Shown: positions 27,301-35,515, counted from the stretch's first letter. The stretch: DNA of 64,000 nt from Microtetraspora sp. NBRC 16547 (GCF_030268965.1 NZ_BSSE01000007.1:186001-250000); one strand, 5' to 3'. The notes: generated by a model from the sequence alone, not told the origin. Translations and numbers: made by a program.

Positions 27301-28788
27301 GGCCGGGCCATCCCGCATCCGACCGACCGCGCCGTGGTGGAGGGGGCGACCGGCGTCGGCATCACACCCGAGGACGGCCTGCGCGAATGGAAGCGCGTCG
27401 ACGAGATGCCGTTCGAACCGGCCCGCGGCTACCACGCCGTGCTCGGGCTCTCCGAGACCGGTCACCTGCTGAGCGTCAAGGGCGCTCCCGAGATCGTGCT
27501 GACCCGCTGCGACACCGTCGAGCGCGACGGCAGTGCCGTGCCCCTCGACGATGTGACGCGGAAGGAGCTGACCGAGGAGGTGGACCGGCTGGCCCGCCAG
27601 GGCTACCGCGTGCTCGCCGTGGCGGAACGCCGCGCCTCCAGCCGCGCCGACCTGGACGAGTCCAGGATCAGCCGGCTGTGCTTCCTCGGCTACCTCGGCC
27701 TGTCCGATCCCGTACGGCCGACGGCCAAGCGGAGCGTGGAGGGGCTGACCCGGGCCGGGGTCAGGGTCGTCATGATCACCGGCGACCACCCGAGCACCGC
27801 CGAAGCGATCGCGGCCGAGGTCGGCGCGCTGAACGGGCTGCACATCATGACCGGCCCGCAGGTCGACGATCTCGACGACGCCGCGCTCGTGGAGGTGCTG
27901 CCCCAGGTCTCGGTCTTCGCGCGGGTCACTCCGGCGCACAAGGCGCGGATCGTGTCCTGCCTGCGCCAGGCCGGGAAGATCGTCGCGGTCACCGGCGACG
28001 GCGCCAACGACGTGCCGGCGATCCGGCTCGCGGACGTGGGCGTGGCGCTCGGGGAGCGGGCCACGCCCGCCGCCCGGTCGGCGGCCGACATCGTCGTGGC
28101 CGACAACCGCATCGAGACGATCATCGACGCGATCGTCGAGGGACGGGCGATGTGGGGATCGGTCCGCGACTCGCTGGGCATCCTGCTCGGCGGCAACGTC
28201 GGGGAGATCCTCTTCACGGTGGGATCCAACCTGCTCACCCAGCGCAGCGCGCTGAACGCCCGCCAGCTCCTCCTGGTCAACATGCTCACCGACATGCTCC
28301 CCGCTATGGCGGTGGCCGTACGCCCTCCGAGCGCGACCAGCCCGGAGAAGCTGCTCGCGGAGGGGCCGGAGGTGTCGCTGGGGGCCGCGCTGACGCGCGA
28401 CATCTACCTGCGCGCGGGGACGACGGCCGTGGGCGCCGGGCTCGCCTGGGGGCTCGCCCGGATGACCGGAACCCGTGGCCGCGCGGACACCGTCGGGCTG
28501 ATCGGGCTGGTGGCGACCCAGCTGCTGCAGACGCTCATGACGGGAGGCAGGGACCGCACGGTGGTGATCGCCGCGATGTCGTCGTTCGCGGGCCTGGCCC
28601 TGATCATCTCGGTGCCCGGGCTCAGCCAGTTCTTTGGGTGCCGCCCCATCGGCCCGTTCGGATGGGCCATCGGGCTCGGCTGCTCCGCCGTGGCGAGTGC
28701 CCTGGGGCAACTGATCGAGCGGAGCATCGCCCCGTCGGCCATCGCGGCAGCTCCGGTTGCCGTCGAGGCGGCCCCGGCGCTCCTCTAG
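24331..28788 (+). CDS. Giant cation-transporting P-type ATPase, CtpH/CtpI type
   Basis: 1485 residues from the ATG at 24331 (AGGTGGG upstream); an open frame from 24244 would add a TGPT-repeat leader. The C-terminal half is a complete P-type ATPase: TLTGESQLVV (actuator), AVPEGLPFIATV (membrane PEGL), FDKTGTLTEG with the phosphorylated Asp near residue 943, MITGDHPSTA and TGDGANDVPAI, then the C-terminal membrane helices. The N-terminal ~600 residues carry a HMA-like segment and a degenerate copy of the P-domain/helix unit, without DKTG. Length matches mycobacterial CtpH/CtpI (about 1540-1630). Ion specificity is not established; calcium has been proposed for relatives. Confidence 0.88.
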   Translation: MRFGLPSLDTVLSILPEPLRSFLPRPRRVQACAGGVRIELREIGGPDTRDAVEALEAQLRAAGADRAEVNGALGCVFVTCAEDTADMDRLLAVVEEYDVAPPGSDEQAVEMAEVVAAEEDEDEEETEPAGGVRWARDGVEQEVHAGIALFGGLAGTGLALAGFLTRSRRLPPTVPAFVQLVEHTPRVRVALERHVGVPATDTLFTVTRIVTQTLAVRPIALFLDSTAAAGRFADSRAGRRAWERREEEFAAHDGAYRHIRVPMKPRSAPLPHGPIERYGDAASFAALAAQGVTSVASRSQERGLAMLISGTPKAARLGRDGFASAVVQAVSDRGGIVLHRTALRRMDRIDAVLLDARVLETGGWTIEEVVPLAEGGDLDALHARLYTLLDLKDPAARRAEAGWIAEPLTGPAAEERERVARWRERGVRPIEVTRDGTRVALVGLAPELHPLAEALAAAAKGTARVFVAGGEPGLGRRLGVEQMAVGAAHLVESVRTLQREGHGVALVSRRSPHGLAEADIGIGVFRSGSSHVPWDADVIADHEGVYLLLRGLPYARKASEHSVRVTLGGAVIGAGLSTLGPAARAIRSAVLVGDATALASMVAGALVGRGIRHVVPPSGADRTPWHAMATSDVLARLDTSDTGLADEDAVQRRGIAPPRAAEAPPSLVRASVEELANPLTPVLATGAGVSAMVGSVLDAVLIAGVMVVDAVLGGAQRRDAQRALRHLTKETEVHVRLLRRGGGRGGATAEDLVQGDVIELRAGDAVPADARLLRAVGLEVDESTLTGESQLVVKTSAPTAAQAVADRTSMVYQGTTVAAGHGLAVVVAVGEATEVGRTAELGREGPPPSGVELRLRELSRRILPIALGSGALLMVIDLLRGSPAATAVSTAVSLSVAAVPEGLPFIATVAELAAAKRLSARNTLVRNPATIEALGRVDVLCFDKTGTLTEGHISLGRVSDGWTEQDVDALTPQLRAIVAAALRASPRFGGGRAIPHPTDRAVVEGATGVGITPEDGLREWKRVDEMPFEPARGYHAVLGLSETGHLLSVKGAPEIVLTRCDTVERDGSAVPLDDVTRKELTEEVDRLARQGYRVLAVAERRASSRADLDESRISRLCFLGYLGLSDPVRPTAKRSVEGLTRAGVRVVMITGDHPSTAEAIAAEVGALNGLHIMTGPQVDDLDDAALVEVLPQVSVFARVTPAHKARIVSCLRQAGKIVAVTGDGANDVPAIRLADVGVALGERATPAARSAADIVVADNRIETIIDAIVEGRAMWGSVRDSLGILLGGNVGEILFTVGSNLLTQRSALNARQLLLVNMLTDMLPAMAVAVRPPSATSPEKLLAEGPEVSLGAALTRDIYLRAGTTAVGAGLAWGLARMTGTRGRADTVGLIGLVATQLLQTLMTGGRDRTVVIAAMSSFAGLALIISVPGLSQFFGCRPIGPFGWAIGLGCSAVASALGQLIERSIAPSAIAAAPVAVEAAPALL

Positions 28789-28798
28789 CAGTCAGTCA

Positions 28799-28935
28799 CA
28801 TCGGGGGGCGGATCGGCGGTCTTCGGGGCAGGTCAGTAGTTATCGGGACGGGTCAGTACTCTGGTCAGTACTCATCGGGGGGCGGATCAGCGGTCTTCGG
28901 GACAGATCACCAGTCATTCGGGCAGGTCGGCGGCC
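28799..28935. repeat. Two imperfect ~61-bp direct repeats after the P-type ATPase
   Basis: CATCGGGGGGCGGATC begins at 28799 and again at 28873, and each copy continues with CGGTCTTCGGG, giving a period of 74 bp. Shorter GGTCAGTA units recur between them. The region is non-coding on both strands. It may be a decayed slippage product; no hairpin with a T-run is present. Confidence 0.7.
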
Positions 28936-29054
28936 ATCGGAATAGTGCAATAGCCATTGGCTGTTCACCTGCTGTTCACCTGAATGGTCCGGATGTAGTC
29001 GTTTATATGGTGAAATCTGTCCTTAAGTGCTGGTTCGCCCCCGTGAGGTATCCA

Positions 29055-29198
29055 ATGACCGAGTTCCTGGCTTCCGTGCTGGCCAAGGCGGCTTTCATCG
29101 CCCTCGAGGCCCTCGTCATGCGCATCGTCCAGTCCCTGATCCTGTCCACCGTGCGTACCACGAGTGGGCCTGGGCCGGTGTACTTCCAGGCGGCGTAG
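29055..29198 (+). CDS. Small amphipathic peptide of 47 residues
   Basis: ATG at 29055 is preceded by GTGAGG with good spacing. The product begins MTEFLASVLAKAAFIALEAL and continues VMRIVQSLIL, a long amphipathic to hydrophobic helix, before a short polar tail. Codon third positions are strongly G/C. It is not recognised as a toxin, leader or bacteriocin, but its helical, membrane-seeking composition is clear. Upstream 28940-29050 is relatively AT-rich and may hold its promoter. Confidence 0.5.
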   Translation: MTEFLASVLAKAAFIALEALVMRIVQSLILSTVRTTSGPGPVYFQAA

Positions 29199-29473
29199 TC
29201 CCGCCCCGGCCACGGCCCCGCCCGCGCCCGGAGATCACTCTCCGTGGCGCACCGTTCGGACCTCGCAGAGGAGATACCGGCGGAAGGCGGGGTCATCGTA
29301 TGTCTCCGGCCGTGCGACCGAGCGCGGACTACCACGTCCCGGCTCCGGCGAACTCCCGGGTCCGGGCGATCGGGTGGTCCGCCCCCATCGCGAGGTCTCC
29401 CAGGTCGTACGTATCCCCAATGTCGTGATCGCCGCCGAGATCCCGGGTTCTCCCGATGGCACGAGGCGGCCCG

Positions 29474-32400
29474 TCAGGCACCGAAGACGTCCTGCTGATA
29501 GCGGCCCTCCTCCTCCAGGCGCCGCACACCCTCCTCGCCCCAGATCTCCGCGAGCGCCCGCCGCACCGCCGGGGCCATCCGCACCCCGTCGCCGCACACG
29601 TAGACGTACGCGCCGCGCTCCAGCAGATCCCGTACGCCGTCGGCGTCCGCGAGCAGCGCGTCCTGGACGTACCGGTGCGGGTGGCCGGGCAGCGCGGAGA
29701 AGGCCAGGTGCACGTCCGCGTCCCATTTCTCGTCCCGGTACAGCCAGTCGTGCTCGGGGTGGCGGCAGCCGTAGAACACCTTCGCCGGACCCGAACCCGC
29801 CCGCAGCGCCCGCTCCTCCAGGAAGCCGCGCAGCGGGGCGAAACCCGTACCGGGACCGATCAGGATCACCGGGGTGGCCGGGTCGTCGGGCAGGTGGAAC
29901 GGCGGAGACGGCACCCGGACGTACCCGTAGAACGTGTCCCTGGGCGTCAGACCGGCCAGGTAAGCCGAGCACATGCCCCGGTACTGCCCGGTTCCCGACC
30001 AGGCGGGCCCCTCCACCAGTCCCACCGTGATCCGCACCTGGCGCGGCCCGGCCAGCGGAGAGGAGGAGATCGAGTAGAAACGCGGCCGGATCGGACCGCA
30101 CATCTCCAGGAAGGCGTCCAGCGGCAACGCGACCGAGGGGAACCGCTCCAGCAGCGCCAGCACGGACACCCGCTTGGCGAGCACGTCCTCGGCGTACTCC
30201 AGCCGGGCCAGCTCGCCCCTGGTCCACGGGCACTCCGTGAAGGAGGCCAGCGTCTCCAGGTCAGAACGGGTCGCGACCTCCTGTAGCTCGACGAACTCGG
30301 CCAGCAGCAGTTCCGTCGGCACCGGGACGCCCAGCGGCAGGTGCGTCGATCGCTCGCCGTCCTGGCTCAGCCGAACCACCTGGCCCGCGGGCAGCCGCAG
30401 GCAGCGCATCGCCCACGCGACCAGCTCGGGATCGTTCTTCGCGTACACCGCCAGATGGTTGCCCGCGTCGTACGTCACGCCCTCGGGCAGCTCGGCGACG
30501 ATGGAGCGCACGCCGGGCCGGGGCCGCTCCGCACCGAAGTCCCACAGGCCCGACGGGTCGGCCACCAGCTCCTCGTTCGAGAACACCGTGAGCGGGAACG
30601 CTTGGTCGGACACGACCGCGGGCCGCACCTCCGCCTGGGTCAGCAGCTCGGCGCGGTAGCGTCGGCCCTCGGGCTCGGCCGCCGCGCCGTACTCGGAGGC
30701 GAGCGCCGACCACAGCTCCGCGGTCCAGGAGCGCACGTCGCCGTCGAAGTCGCCGGACGCGTCGGCCTCGCCGCGCGGCACCAAGGGTACGGCTCCCGCC
30801 GCCAGCAGCTTGGCCTCGATCCTCCTCGGGAAGGCCTGGTACGTCGGCCACTGCGTGTTGCCGCAGCCCAGCACGGCGAAGCGCACCCCGGACAGGTCGC
30901 CGAGGCTCTCCGCGGCGTCGAAGGCGGCGGCGTTGTCCGGGGCCCTGCCGTTGTAGCTGGCCGCCACCACGACGAGCAGCCCGTCCGCGGGCGGCTGCAG
31001 CGCGTCGAGCGTGGTCAGCGTGGTGGCGAAGCCGGATCGGCGGGCCTGGTCGGCAACCTGCTCGGCGATGTCCTGCGCTGTGCCGAGGTTCGAGCCGTAG
31101 GCGACGGTCAGGCCGACACCCTGGACCCGGACCTCCGCGCCCTTCCCGGCCTCCTTCGTGCCCTCCTCCGCGGTGGGAGGGGCGGCCAGGGCGCTCATAC
31201 GCTCGGCCGGCTTGCGGGGCCGTACCCGGATGGTGAAGTTGTCCGGCTTCAGGGTGAGGGTCTGCTTGATCTCCATCCGGTAGGCGGCGGGGTCGGAGAG
31301 CGCGAACCTCTGCAGGATGAGCGCCAAGGCGAGCCTGGCCTCGGTGAGCGCGAACTGGCGGCCGATGCACGCCCGCTCGCCGTTGCCGAACGGCTTGTAC
31401 GCGTGCGGGTGGTGGGCCGCCTTGTTCTCGGGCAGCCACCGGTCGATGTCGAACTCGTCCGGCCGGTCCCAGGCCTTCGCGGCGCGATGCAGCGGCGGCA
31501 GCAGAATCACGCACTTGGTCCCCTTCGCCAGGGCGTACCGGCCGCCGATCACGGTGTCCCGGTACGGCGTGAGCCCGATCGCGGGGATCGGCGACCACAG
31601 CCGCAGCGTCTCGTCGAGGATCCGGGGGATGACGTCCAGCTTCATGATCGTCTCGTAGGTCGGGACGGTGTCGCCGGGAAGCAGCCGGTCGGCCTCGGCG
31701 TACGCCTGGGCCAGCACGTGCGGGTTGCGCAGCAGGTTGTAGATCGCGAAGGAGAGCAGGCCGCTGGTGGTCTCGTGTCCGGCGATGAGGAAGGTCAGCA
31801 CCTGGTCGCGGATGTTCTCGTCGGACAGCCGCTCGCCGGTGCGCGGGTCGGCCGCCTCCAGCATCAGCCCGAGCAGGTCGCGTCCGCTGCTCCCCGTGCT
31901 GCTCCCCGTGCCGATTCCCGCGCCGCCCGCACCGTCCCCACGCCGCTCGCGGATCACCTCGTCGACGAGCTCCTGCATACGCCGGATGTCGGCCCGGTAC
32001 GCCGCGTCGGCCTGCTTCTTCATCCGGGTGACGAACGGGAGCTGCCGGTTGCGCGCCATGGCCTCCGTGAGGGCGTTGCCCATCGACGCGAGGAAGGGGT
32101 GCAGCCGCTCCTCGGCGAACGAGTCGAAGCGGCAGCCGAACCCGGTGAGGGCGATCGTGTCCAGGGTCAGCCGGGTCATGTCCTCCGGCACGTTGACCTC
32201 GGCGGCGACCTCGGCGGTGACCCCGGTGACGCTCGACCACTTGGCGGCCAGCGCTTCGGCGACCTCCAGCATCTGCGGGAAGTAGGCCTTCATCGACCGC
32301 TGGCCGAACGCCGGCATCAGGATCCGGTGCGCCTGCCCCCAGACCGGATCATCGCTCCGGGCGGTGAACAGCCCGTCCCCGCCGAAGTCGCGGACGATGG

Positions 32401-32635
32401 ACAGCGGCGGGTCGATCGGCTTGTAGAAGCGGGTCTCGTCCGAGAGCTCCGCGATGAGGTCGGGATCGTAGACGAACACGACGTCGTGACCGACCAGCTC
32501 CAGCCGGAACAGTCCCTCGGGATGCCGTTCGGCGAGGTCCACGAAGAACGCGTTGGGGTGGTGCCGCGGAACCTGCAATGAGTTTCCGACGACGGGCAGC
32601 CCCGGGTGGCTGGGAATGGTGCTGAGCTCGTCCAT
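29474..32635 (-). CDS. Self-sufficient cytochrome P450-reductase fusion (CYP102/BM3 type)
   Basis: 1053 residues from the ATG at 32635 (AGGAG upstream), close to P450 BM3 (1049). The heme domain has FLIAGHETTSGLLSFAIYNL (I-helix acid-alcohol region), ETLRLWSPIP (ExxR) and FGNGERACIGRQFAL with the heme-ligating Cys, around residues 265-405. A flavodoxin domain starts VAYGSNLGTAQDIAEQVADQ, and a CPR-type FAD/NADPH domain follows (RFYSISSSPL; GPGTGFAPLRGFLEERAL; FYGCRHPEHDWLYRDE). It would hydroxylate medium- or long-chain fatty acids or related substrates using NADPH and O2 in the cytosol. Divergent TetR gene and a shared operator imply substrate-linked repression, as BM3R1 does for BM3. Confidence 0.95.
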   Translation of the reverse strand: MDELSTIPSHPGLPVVGNSLQVPRHHPNAFFVDLAERHPEGLFRLELVGHDVVFVYDPDLIAELSDETRFYKPIDPPLSIVRDFGGDGLFTARSDDPVWGQAHRILMPAFGQRSMKAYFPQMLEVAEALAAKWSSVTGVTAEVAAEVNVPEDMTRLTLDTIALTGFGCRFDSFAEERLHPFLASMGNALTEAMARNRQLPFVTRMKKQADAAYRADIRRMQELVDEVIRERRGDGAGGAGIGTGSSTGSSGRDLLGLMLEAADPRTGERLSDENIRDQVLTFLIAGHETTSGLLSFAIYNLLRNPHVLAQAYAEADRLLPGDTVPTYETIMKLDVIPRILDETLRLWSPIPAIGLTPYRDTVIGGRYALAKGTKCVILLPPLHRAAKAWDRPDEFDIDRWLPENKAAHHPHAYKPFGNGERACIGRQFALTEARLALALILQRFALSDPAAYRMEIKQTLTLKPDNFTIRVRPRKPAERMSALAAPPTAEEGTKEAGKGAEVRVQGVGLTVAYGSNLGTAQDIAEQVADQARRSGFATTLTTLDALQPPADGLLVVVAASYNGRAPDNAAAFDAAESLGDLSGVRFAVLGCGNTQWPTYQAFPRRIEAKLLAAGAVPLVPRGEADASGDFDGDVRSWTAELWSALASEYGAAAEPEGRRYRAELLTQAEVRPAVVSDQAFPLTVFSNEELVADPSGLWDFGAERPRPGVRSIVAELPEGVTYDAGNHLAVYAKNDPELVAWAMRCLRLPAGQVVRLSQDGERSTHLPLGVPVPTELLLAEFVELQEVATRSDLETLASFTECPWTRGELARLEYAEDVLAKRVSVLALLERFPSVALPLDAFLEMCGPIRPRFYSISSSPLAGPRQVRITVGLVEGPAWSGTGQYRGMCSAYLAGLTPRDTFYGYVRVPSPPFHLPDDPATPVILIGPGTGFAPLRGFLEERALRAGSGPAKVFYGCRHPEHDWLYRDEKWDADVHLAFSALPGHPHRYVQDALLADADGVRDLLERGAYVYVCGDGVRMAPAVRRALAEIWGEEGVRRLEEEGRYQQDVFGA

Positions 32636-32665
32636 CTCTTCTCCTGGCACTCCTCGTTCGGTCAG

Positions 32666-32702
32666 CCATACACCGTATGGAAAGCTACCATACGGTGTAT
32701 GG
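32666..32702. promoter_or_regulatory. Double TetR operator between the P450 and its regulator
   Basis: Two 15-bp arms, CCATACACCGTATGG (32666-32680) and CCATACGGTGTATGG (32688-32702), are exact inverted copies separated by 7 bp. Each arm is itself a CCATAC-N3-GTATGG dyad, so two dimers could bind. The right arm covers the ATG (32699) of the tetR gene and the left arm lies 31 bp before the P450 start, giving repression of both genes. Confidence 0.85.
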
Positions 32703-33265
32703 CAGCCAGTGCGCGGAGAGGATCCCCCCTCTCATCCAGGGAGATCTACGGTGAGGCCCTGCGCCTCATCGACGAGCGAGGGGTCGAGGCGCTGAGCATG
32801 CGCAAGCTCGCCGCCGAACTCGACGTCAACCCCATGTCGCTCTACCACCACGTGCCGAACAAGGAGGCGCTGCTCGAAGGGGTGTGCGACCTCGTCATAA
32901 GCGGGATCGAGCTTCCGGCGGACGACGCGGCGCCCTGGCAGGAACAGCTCAAGGCACTCGGCGTCGGCCTGCGGGCGATCGCGCTCGCGCATCCCGCGCT
33001 GTACCCGTACCTGGTCTCCCGCCCGCGGCTGATGCGTCACGACACTGTGTGGGAGGCGCAGAACCGGGTGCTGGCAGCCGCGGGCGTGCCCGAGGAGCGT
33101 CGGCCCCGGATACGCAACGTGCTCTTCGCGTTCACCACGGGATTCCTGCTCACCGAGATCAACGGGGTGTTCCCCGAGCCGGACGACGAGGCATTCGACG
33201 AGGCCGTCGACCTCATCATCAACGGCCTGTCGGCATACGGGTCATGCGGGGAAAGTGGGGCCTGA
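32699..33265 (+). CDS. TetR-family repressor of the CYP102-type gene
   Basis: 188 residues from the ATG at 32699, embedded in the operator, so probably leaderless or nearly so; an open frame upstream is the P450 promoter region. The HTH is RGVEALSMRKLAAELDVNPM followed by SLYHHVPNKEALLEG. The C-terminal ligand domain (ALAHPALYPYLVSRPRLMRH; NVLFAFTTGFLLTEI) is of the TetR_C_1 kind found in TetR proteins of actinomycetes. It is divergent from the P450 fusion and probably autoregulated. The inducer is likely the P450 substrate. Confidence 0.85.
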   Translation: MAASARRGSPLSSREIYGEALRLIDERGVEALSMRKLAAELDVNPMSLYHHVPNKEALLEGVCDLVISGIELPADDAAPWQEQLKALGVGLRAIALAHPALYPYLVSRPRLMRHDTVWEAQNRVLAAAGVPEERRPRIRNVLFAFTTGFLLTEINGVFPEPDDEAFDEAVDLIINGLSAYGSCGESGA

Positions 33266-33331
33266 TCGGGGAGCCACGGATGTGATCATCTGTGCGATAG
33301 TTGTCTCTCCAGGATTGACCAGGAGTGTGCG

Positions 33332-34135
33332 GTGACCGCAGAACGTTCCGTTCCGGCCGGAGTGGACCCCAATCGTCCCAGCTCGGCCCGCATCTACGAC
33401 TACGCCATCGGCGGCAAGGACAACTACGCCGTCGACAGGCAGGTGGCGGAGACCGTCTTCGCGCTGGCCCCCGAGATGCGTTCCATGGCCCGGCAGAACC
33501 GCGAGTTCCTCGGCCGTGCCGTACGGTTCCTCGCCGAGGAGGCGGGCATCCGGCAGTTCCTGGACATCGGGTCCGGCCTGCCGACCCAGCGGAACGTCCA
33601 CGAGGTGGCGCACGAGGTCGATCCGCGCTGCCGGGTCGTCTACGTCGACCACGACCCCATCGTCGCGAGGTACGGCGACGCGCTGCTGGCCACGAGCGGC
33701 GACGTCGCGTTCGTCCAGGCGGACCTGCGCGCCCCCGACGACTACCTCGGCCACCCCGACCTCCAGCGGCTGATCGACTTCTCCGAGCCGGTCGCGGTGC
33801 TGATGGTGGCCGTGCTGCACTTCGTGCCCGACGAGGACGGCCCGGCCGAGGTCGTGACCCGGCTCCGCGACCTCATGGCCCCGGGCAGTCACCTGGCGAT
33901 CTCCCACGTCACCAGCGAGTTCCGGCCCCAGGAGATCGGCAATCTCGTCGCCGTGTCCGGGCGCGCGGGCGCGCCGTGGGTGGCTCGCGACCGTGCCGAG
34001 ATCATGCGCTTCTTCGACGGGTTCGAGCTCGTCGATCCTGGCCTGGTGACCGCTCCCGAATGGCACCCCCACGTCGCGCGGCCCGTCGAGCCCGAGAAAA
34101 TGTGGGTCTACGCCGGCCTCGGGCGGCTCGCCTAG
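33332..34135 (+). CDS. DUF574 (methyltransf_19) SAM-dependent methyltransferase
   Basis: 267 residues from the GTG at 33332 behind CCAGGAG. The family opening is present (DPNRPSSARIYDYAIGGKDN), followed by FLDIGSGLPTQRNVHEVAHE (SAM motif I), RVVYVDHDPIV and a central VAVLMVAVLHFVPDE. This family is much expanded in Streptosporangiales and Streptomyces; crystal structures show a Rossmann methyltransferase fold but substrates remain unknown. It has no operon partner here and is 66 bp from the tetR gene. Confidence 0.9.
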   Translation: MTAERSVPAGVDPNRPSSARIYDYAIGGKDNYAVDRQVAETVFALAPEMRSMARQNREFLGRAVRFLAEEAGIRQFLDIGSGLPTQRNVHEVAHEVDPRCRVVYVDHDPIVARYGDALLATSGDVAFVQADLRAPDDYLGHPDLQRLIDFSEPVAVLMVAVLHFVPDEDGPAEVVTRLRDLMAPGSHLAISHVTSEFRPQEIGNLVAVSGRAGAPWVARDRAEIMRFFDGFELVDPGLVTAPEWHPHVARPVEPEKMWVYAGLGRLA

Positions 34136-34375
34136 GTGGACCGACCACGTTGCCCGGATGGGCGGCGCTGGAGCGGGTCCGGGTGTCGTTAACCAATGTG
34201 ACACCTGCCGCCAAGTGGCACACACAGGCGGTTCTGGACCTCCTTGCGGACGCGCTTCACCCTTCCTGCGGCGACTCCGCAGCTGCCAGAGAGCGCCGAC
34301 GTCGCTCCACGAGGAGGAAGCGGACGACGATGAAGCCGATACTCGCGGCAGCCGCCGTCCATACGATCGTCTTCC

Positions 34376-34600
34376 CTAGCCGGAGTCGAGCAGCACGCTC
34401 ATGATTTCCGCGATCGACCACCCGCTGGTGGTATAGGCACGGCTTTCAAGGTCGGCGGAGCTGTGGGAGAGGGCGTTCACGAGGGAGGTTGCCGCGCCGA
34501 ATCCCGCTCCGACCGCCAGGGCGCTCACCAGGATCTCCACGGGACGGGTCACACGCGAGCGGTCCCGCTGTCGACCGCCATGCCGCTGATCGTCAATCAT
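34376..34600 (-). CDS. Small single-pass membrane protein
   Basis: 74 residues. The ATG at 34600 is preceded by GAAAGG with a 5-nt gap. A basic N-terminus (RHGGRQRDRSRVTRP) precedes one hydrophobic segment (VEILVSALAVGAGFGAATSL), then a polar C-terminal part ending IAEIMSVLLDSG. Codon third positions are G/C-biased. Not recognised. It is flanked by about 240 bp (34136-34375) without a gene on one side and 220 bp on the other, with TCATGAT repeats near its promoter. Confidence 0.5.
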   Translation of the reverse strand: MIDDQRHGGRQRDRSRVTRPVEILVSALAVGAGFGAATSLVNALSHSSADLESRAYTTSGWSIAEIMSVLLDSG

Positions 34601-34819
34601 GATGCCTTTCTACCGTACAGATCATGATGTGTACGGCGGATGCTCCATGCCGACAGACCAGGGATCAGCCGCATTTGGCGGTTGGTGACATGGCCGTTAG
34701 GCGTACCTGCTGGGTCCTTGGGCGGGTAGCCGTGCTATCGCCGGGGTGTTTCGTGAATGCCGCGGCAGCGCGCGGGTAGCGGAAATCCGTGACATGGGCG
34801 GACATGGGCGGACACGGGC

Positions 34820-35515
34820 ATGGACACGGACATCGACATGGACACCGATGCGGACACCGACACGGACAGGGCCCTGGTGGGCATCCTGCTTGACCGGTAC
34901 GGCCGCACCTACGCGGAGGAGGCCGGCATCCGGCTCGCCGACAAGCCGGGCCCGCTGTACCAGCTCCTTGTCCTCACCACCCTGCTGAGCGCCCGCATAT
35001 CGTCGGACATCGCGGTCGCCGCCGCGCGGGAGTTGTTCGCCGCGGGTTATCGCACGCCGCGGTCGATGCGGAAGGCGAGCTGGCAGGATCGGGTGGACGC
35101 GCTGGGGCGGGGCCACTATCGGCGGTACGACGAGCGTACGTCGACGATGCTCGGCCGCGCGGCCGACATGTTGATCGACCGGTGGTCAGGCGATCTGCGC
35201 CGGCTGCGGGAGGAGTCCGGCTGCGACCCGCGACGGATCAAAGCTCTGCTCACCGAGCTTCCCGGCATCGGACCCACGGGAGCCGACATATTCCTGCGCG
35301 AGGTTCAGGTGGTGTGGCCGCAGGTCGCACCGTATGTCGACGACCGTGTCCTTGACGCCGCCCGCACTGTCGGCCTGCCCCGGCAAGGTGGCCCGCTGGC
35401 CGCCCTGGTCGGATCGGACGACGACCTCGCCCGGCTGTCCGCCGCGCTGATCCGGGTCTCCCGTCGCAAGGGATCGACCGACGAGGTGAAATCCGCCGCG
35501 CGGTCACCCCGGTGA
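34820..35515 (+). CDS. HhH-GPD-superfamily DNA glycosylase-like protein lacking the EndoIII lysine
   Basis: 231 residues. The helix-hairpin-helix is LTELPGIGPTGADIFLREVQ and the downstream acidic residue lies in VAPYVDDRVLDAARTVGLP. In endonuclease III the motif reads LPGVGxKTA with a catalytic Lys; here Thr/Gly replace it while the Asp is kept. That points to a monofunctional glycosylase or a non-catalytic member. N-terminal helices (LVLTTLLSARISSDIAVAAA) match the six-helix barrel. The iron-sulfur Cys set is absent. The first 17 residues are a Met-Asp-Thr-Asp repeat encoded by hexamer DNA repeats, so the start may lie a little later. Confidence 0.72.
   Translation: MDTDIDMDTDADTDTDRALVGILLDRYGRTYAEEAGIRLADKPGPLYQLLVLTTLLSARISSDIAVAAARELFAAGYRTPRSMRKASWQDRVDALGRGHYRRYDERTSTMLGRAADMLIDRWSGDLRRLREESGCDPRRIKALLTELPGIGPTGADIFLREVQVVWPQVAPYVDDRVLDAARTVGLPRQGGPLAALVGSDDDLARLSAALIRVSRRKGSTDEVKSAARSPR

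Noticed and set aside
28799-28935. Repeat after the P-type ATPase as an attachment site
   Set aside because: The two direct copies are imperfect and not next to a tRNA or integrase gene, so they look like local slippage products.
29235-29473. Minus-strand coding-like stretch ending FRRYLLCEVRTVRHGE after the P450 stop
   Set aside because: Looks protein-like over about 25 residues but has no start, no family match and changes frame; may be a decayed gene end but cannot be supported.
30341-32581. Antisense open frame opposite the P450 fusion
   Set aside because: Composition is Gly/Arg/Gln-rich shadow; the minus strand matches P450-BM3 over its full length.
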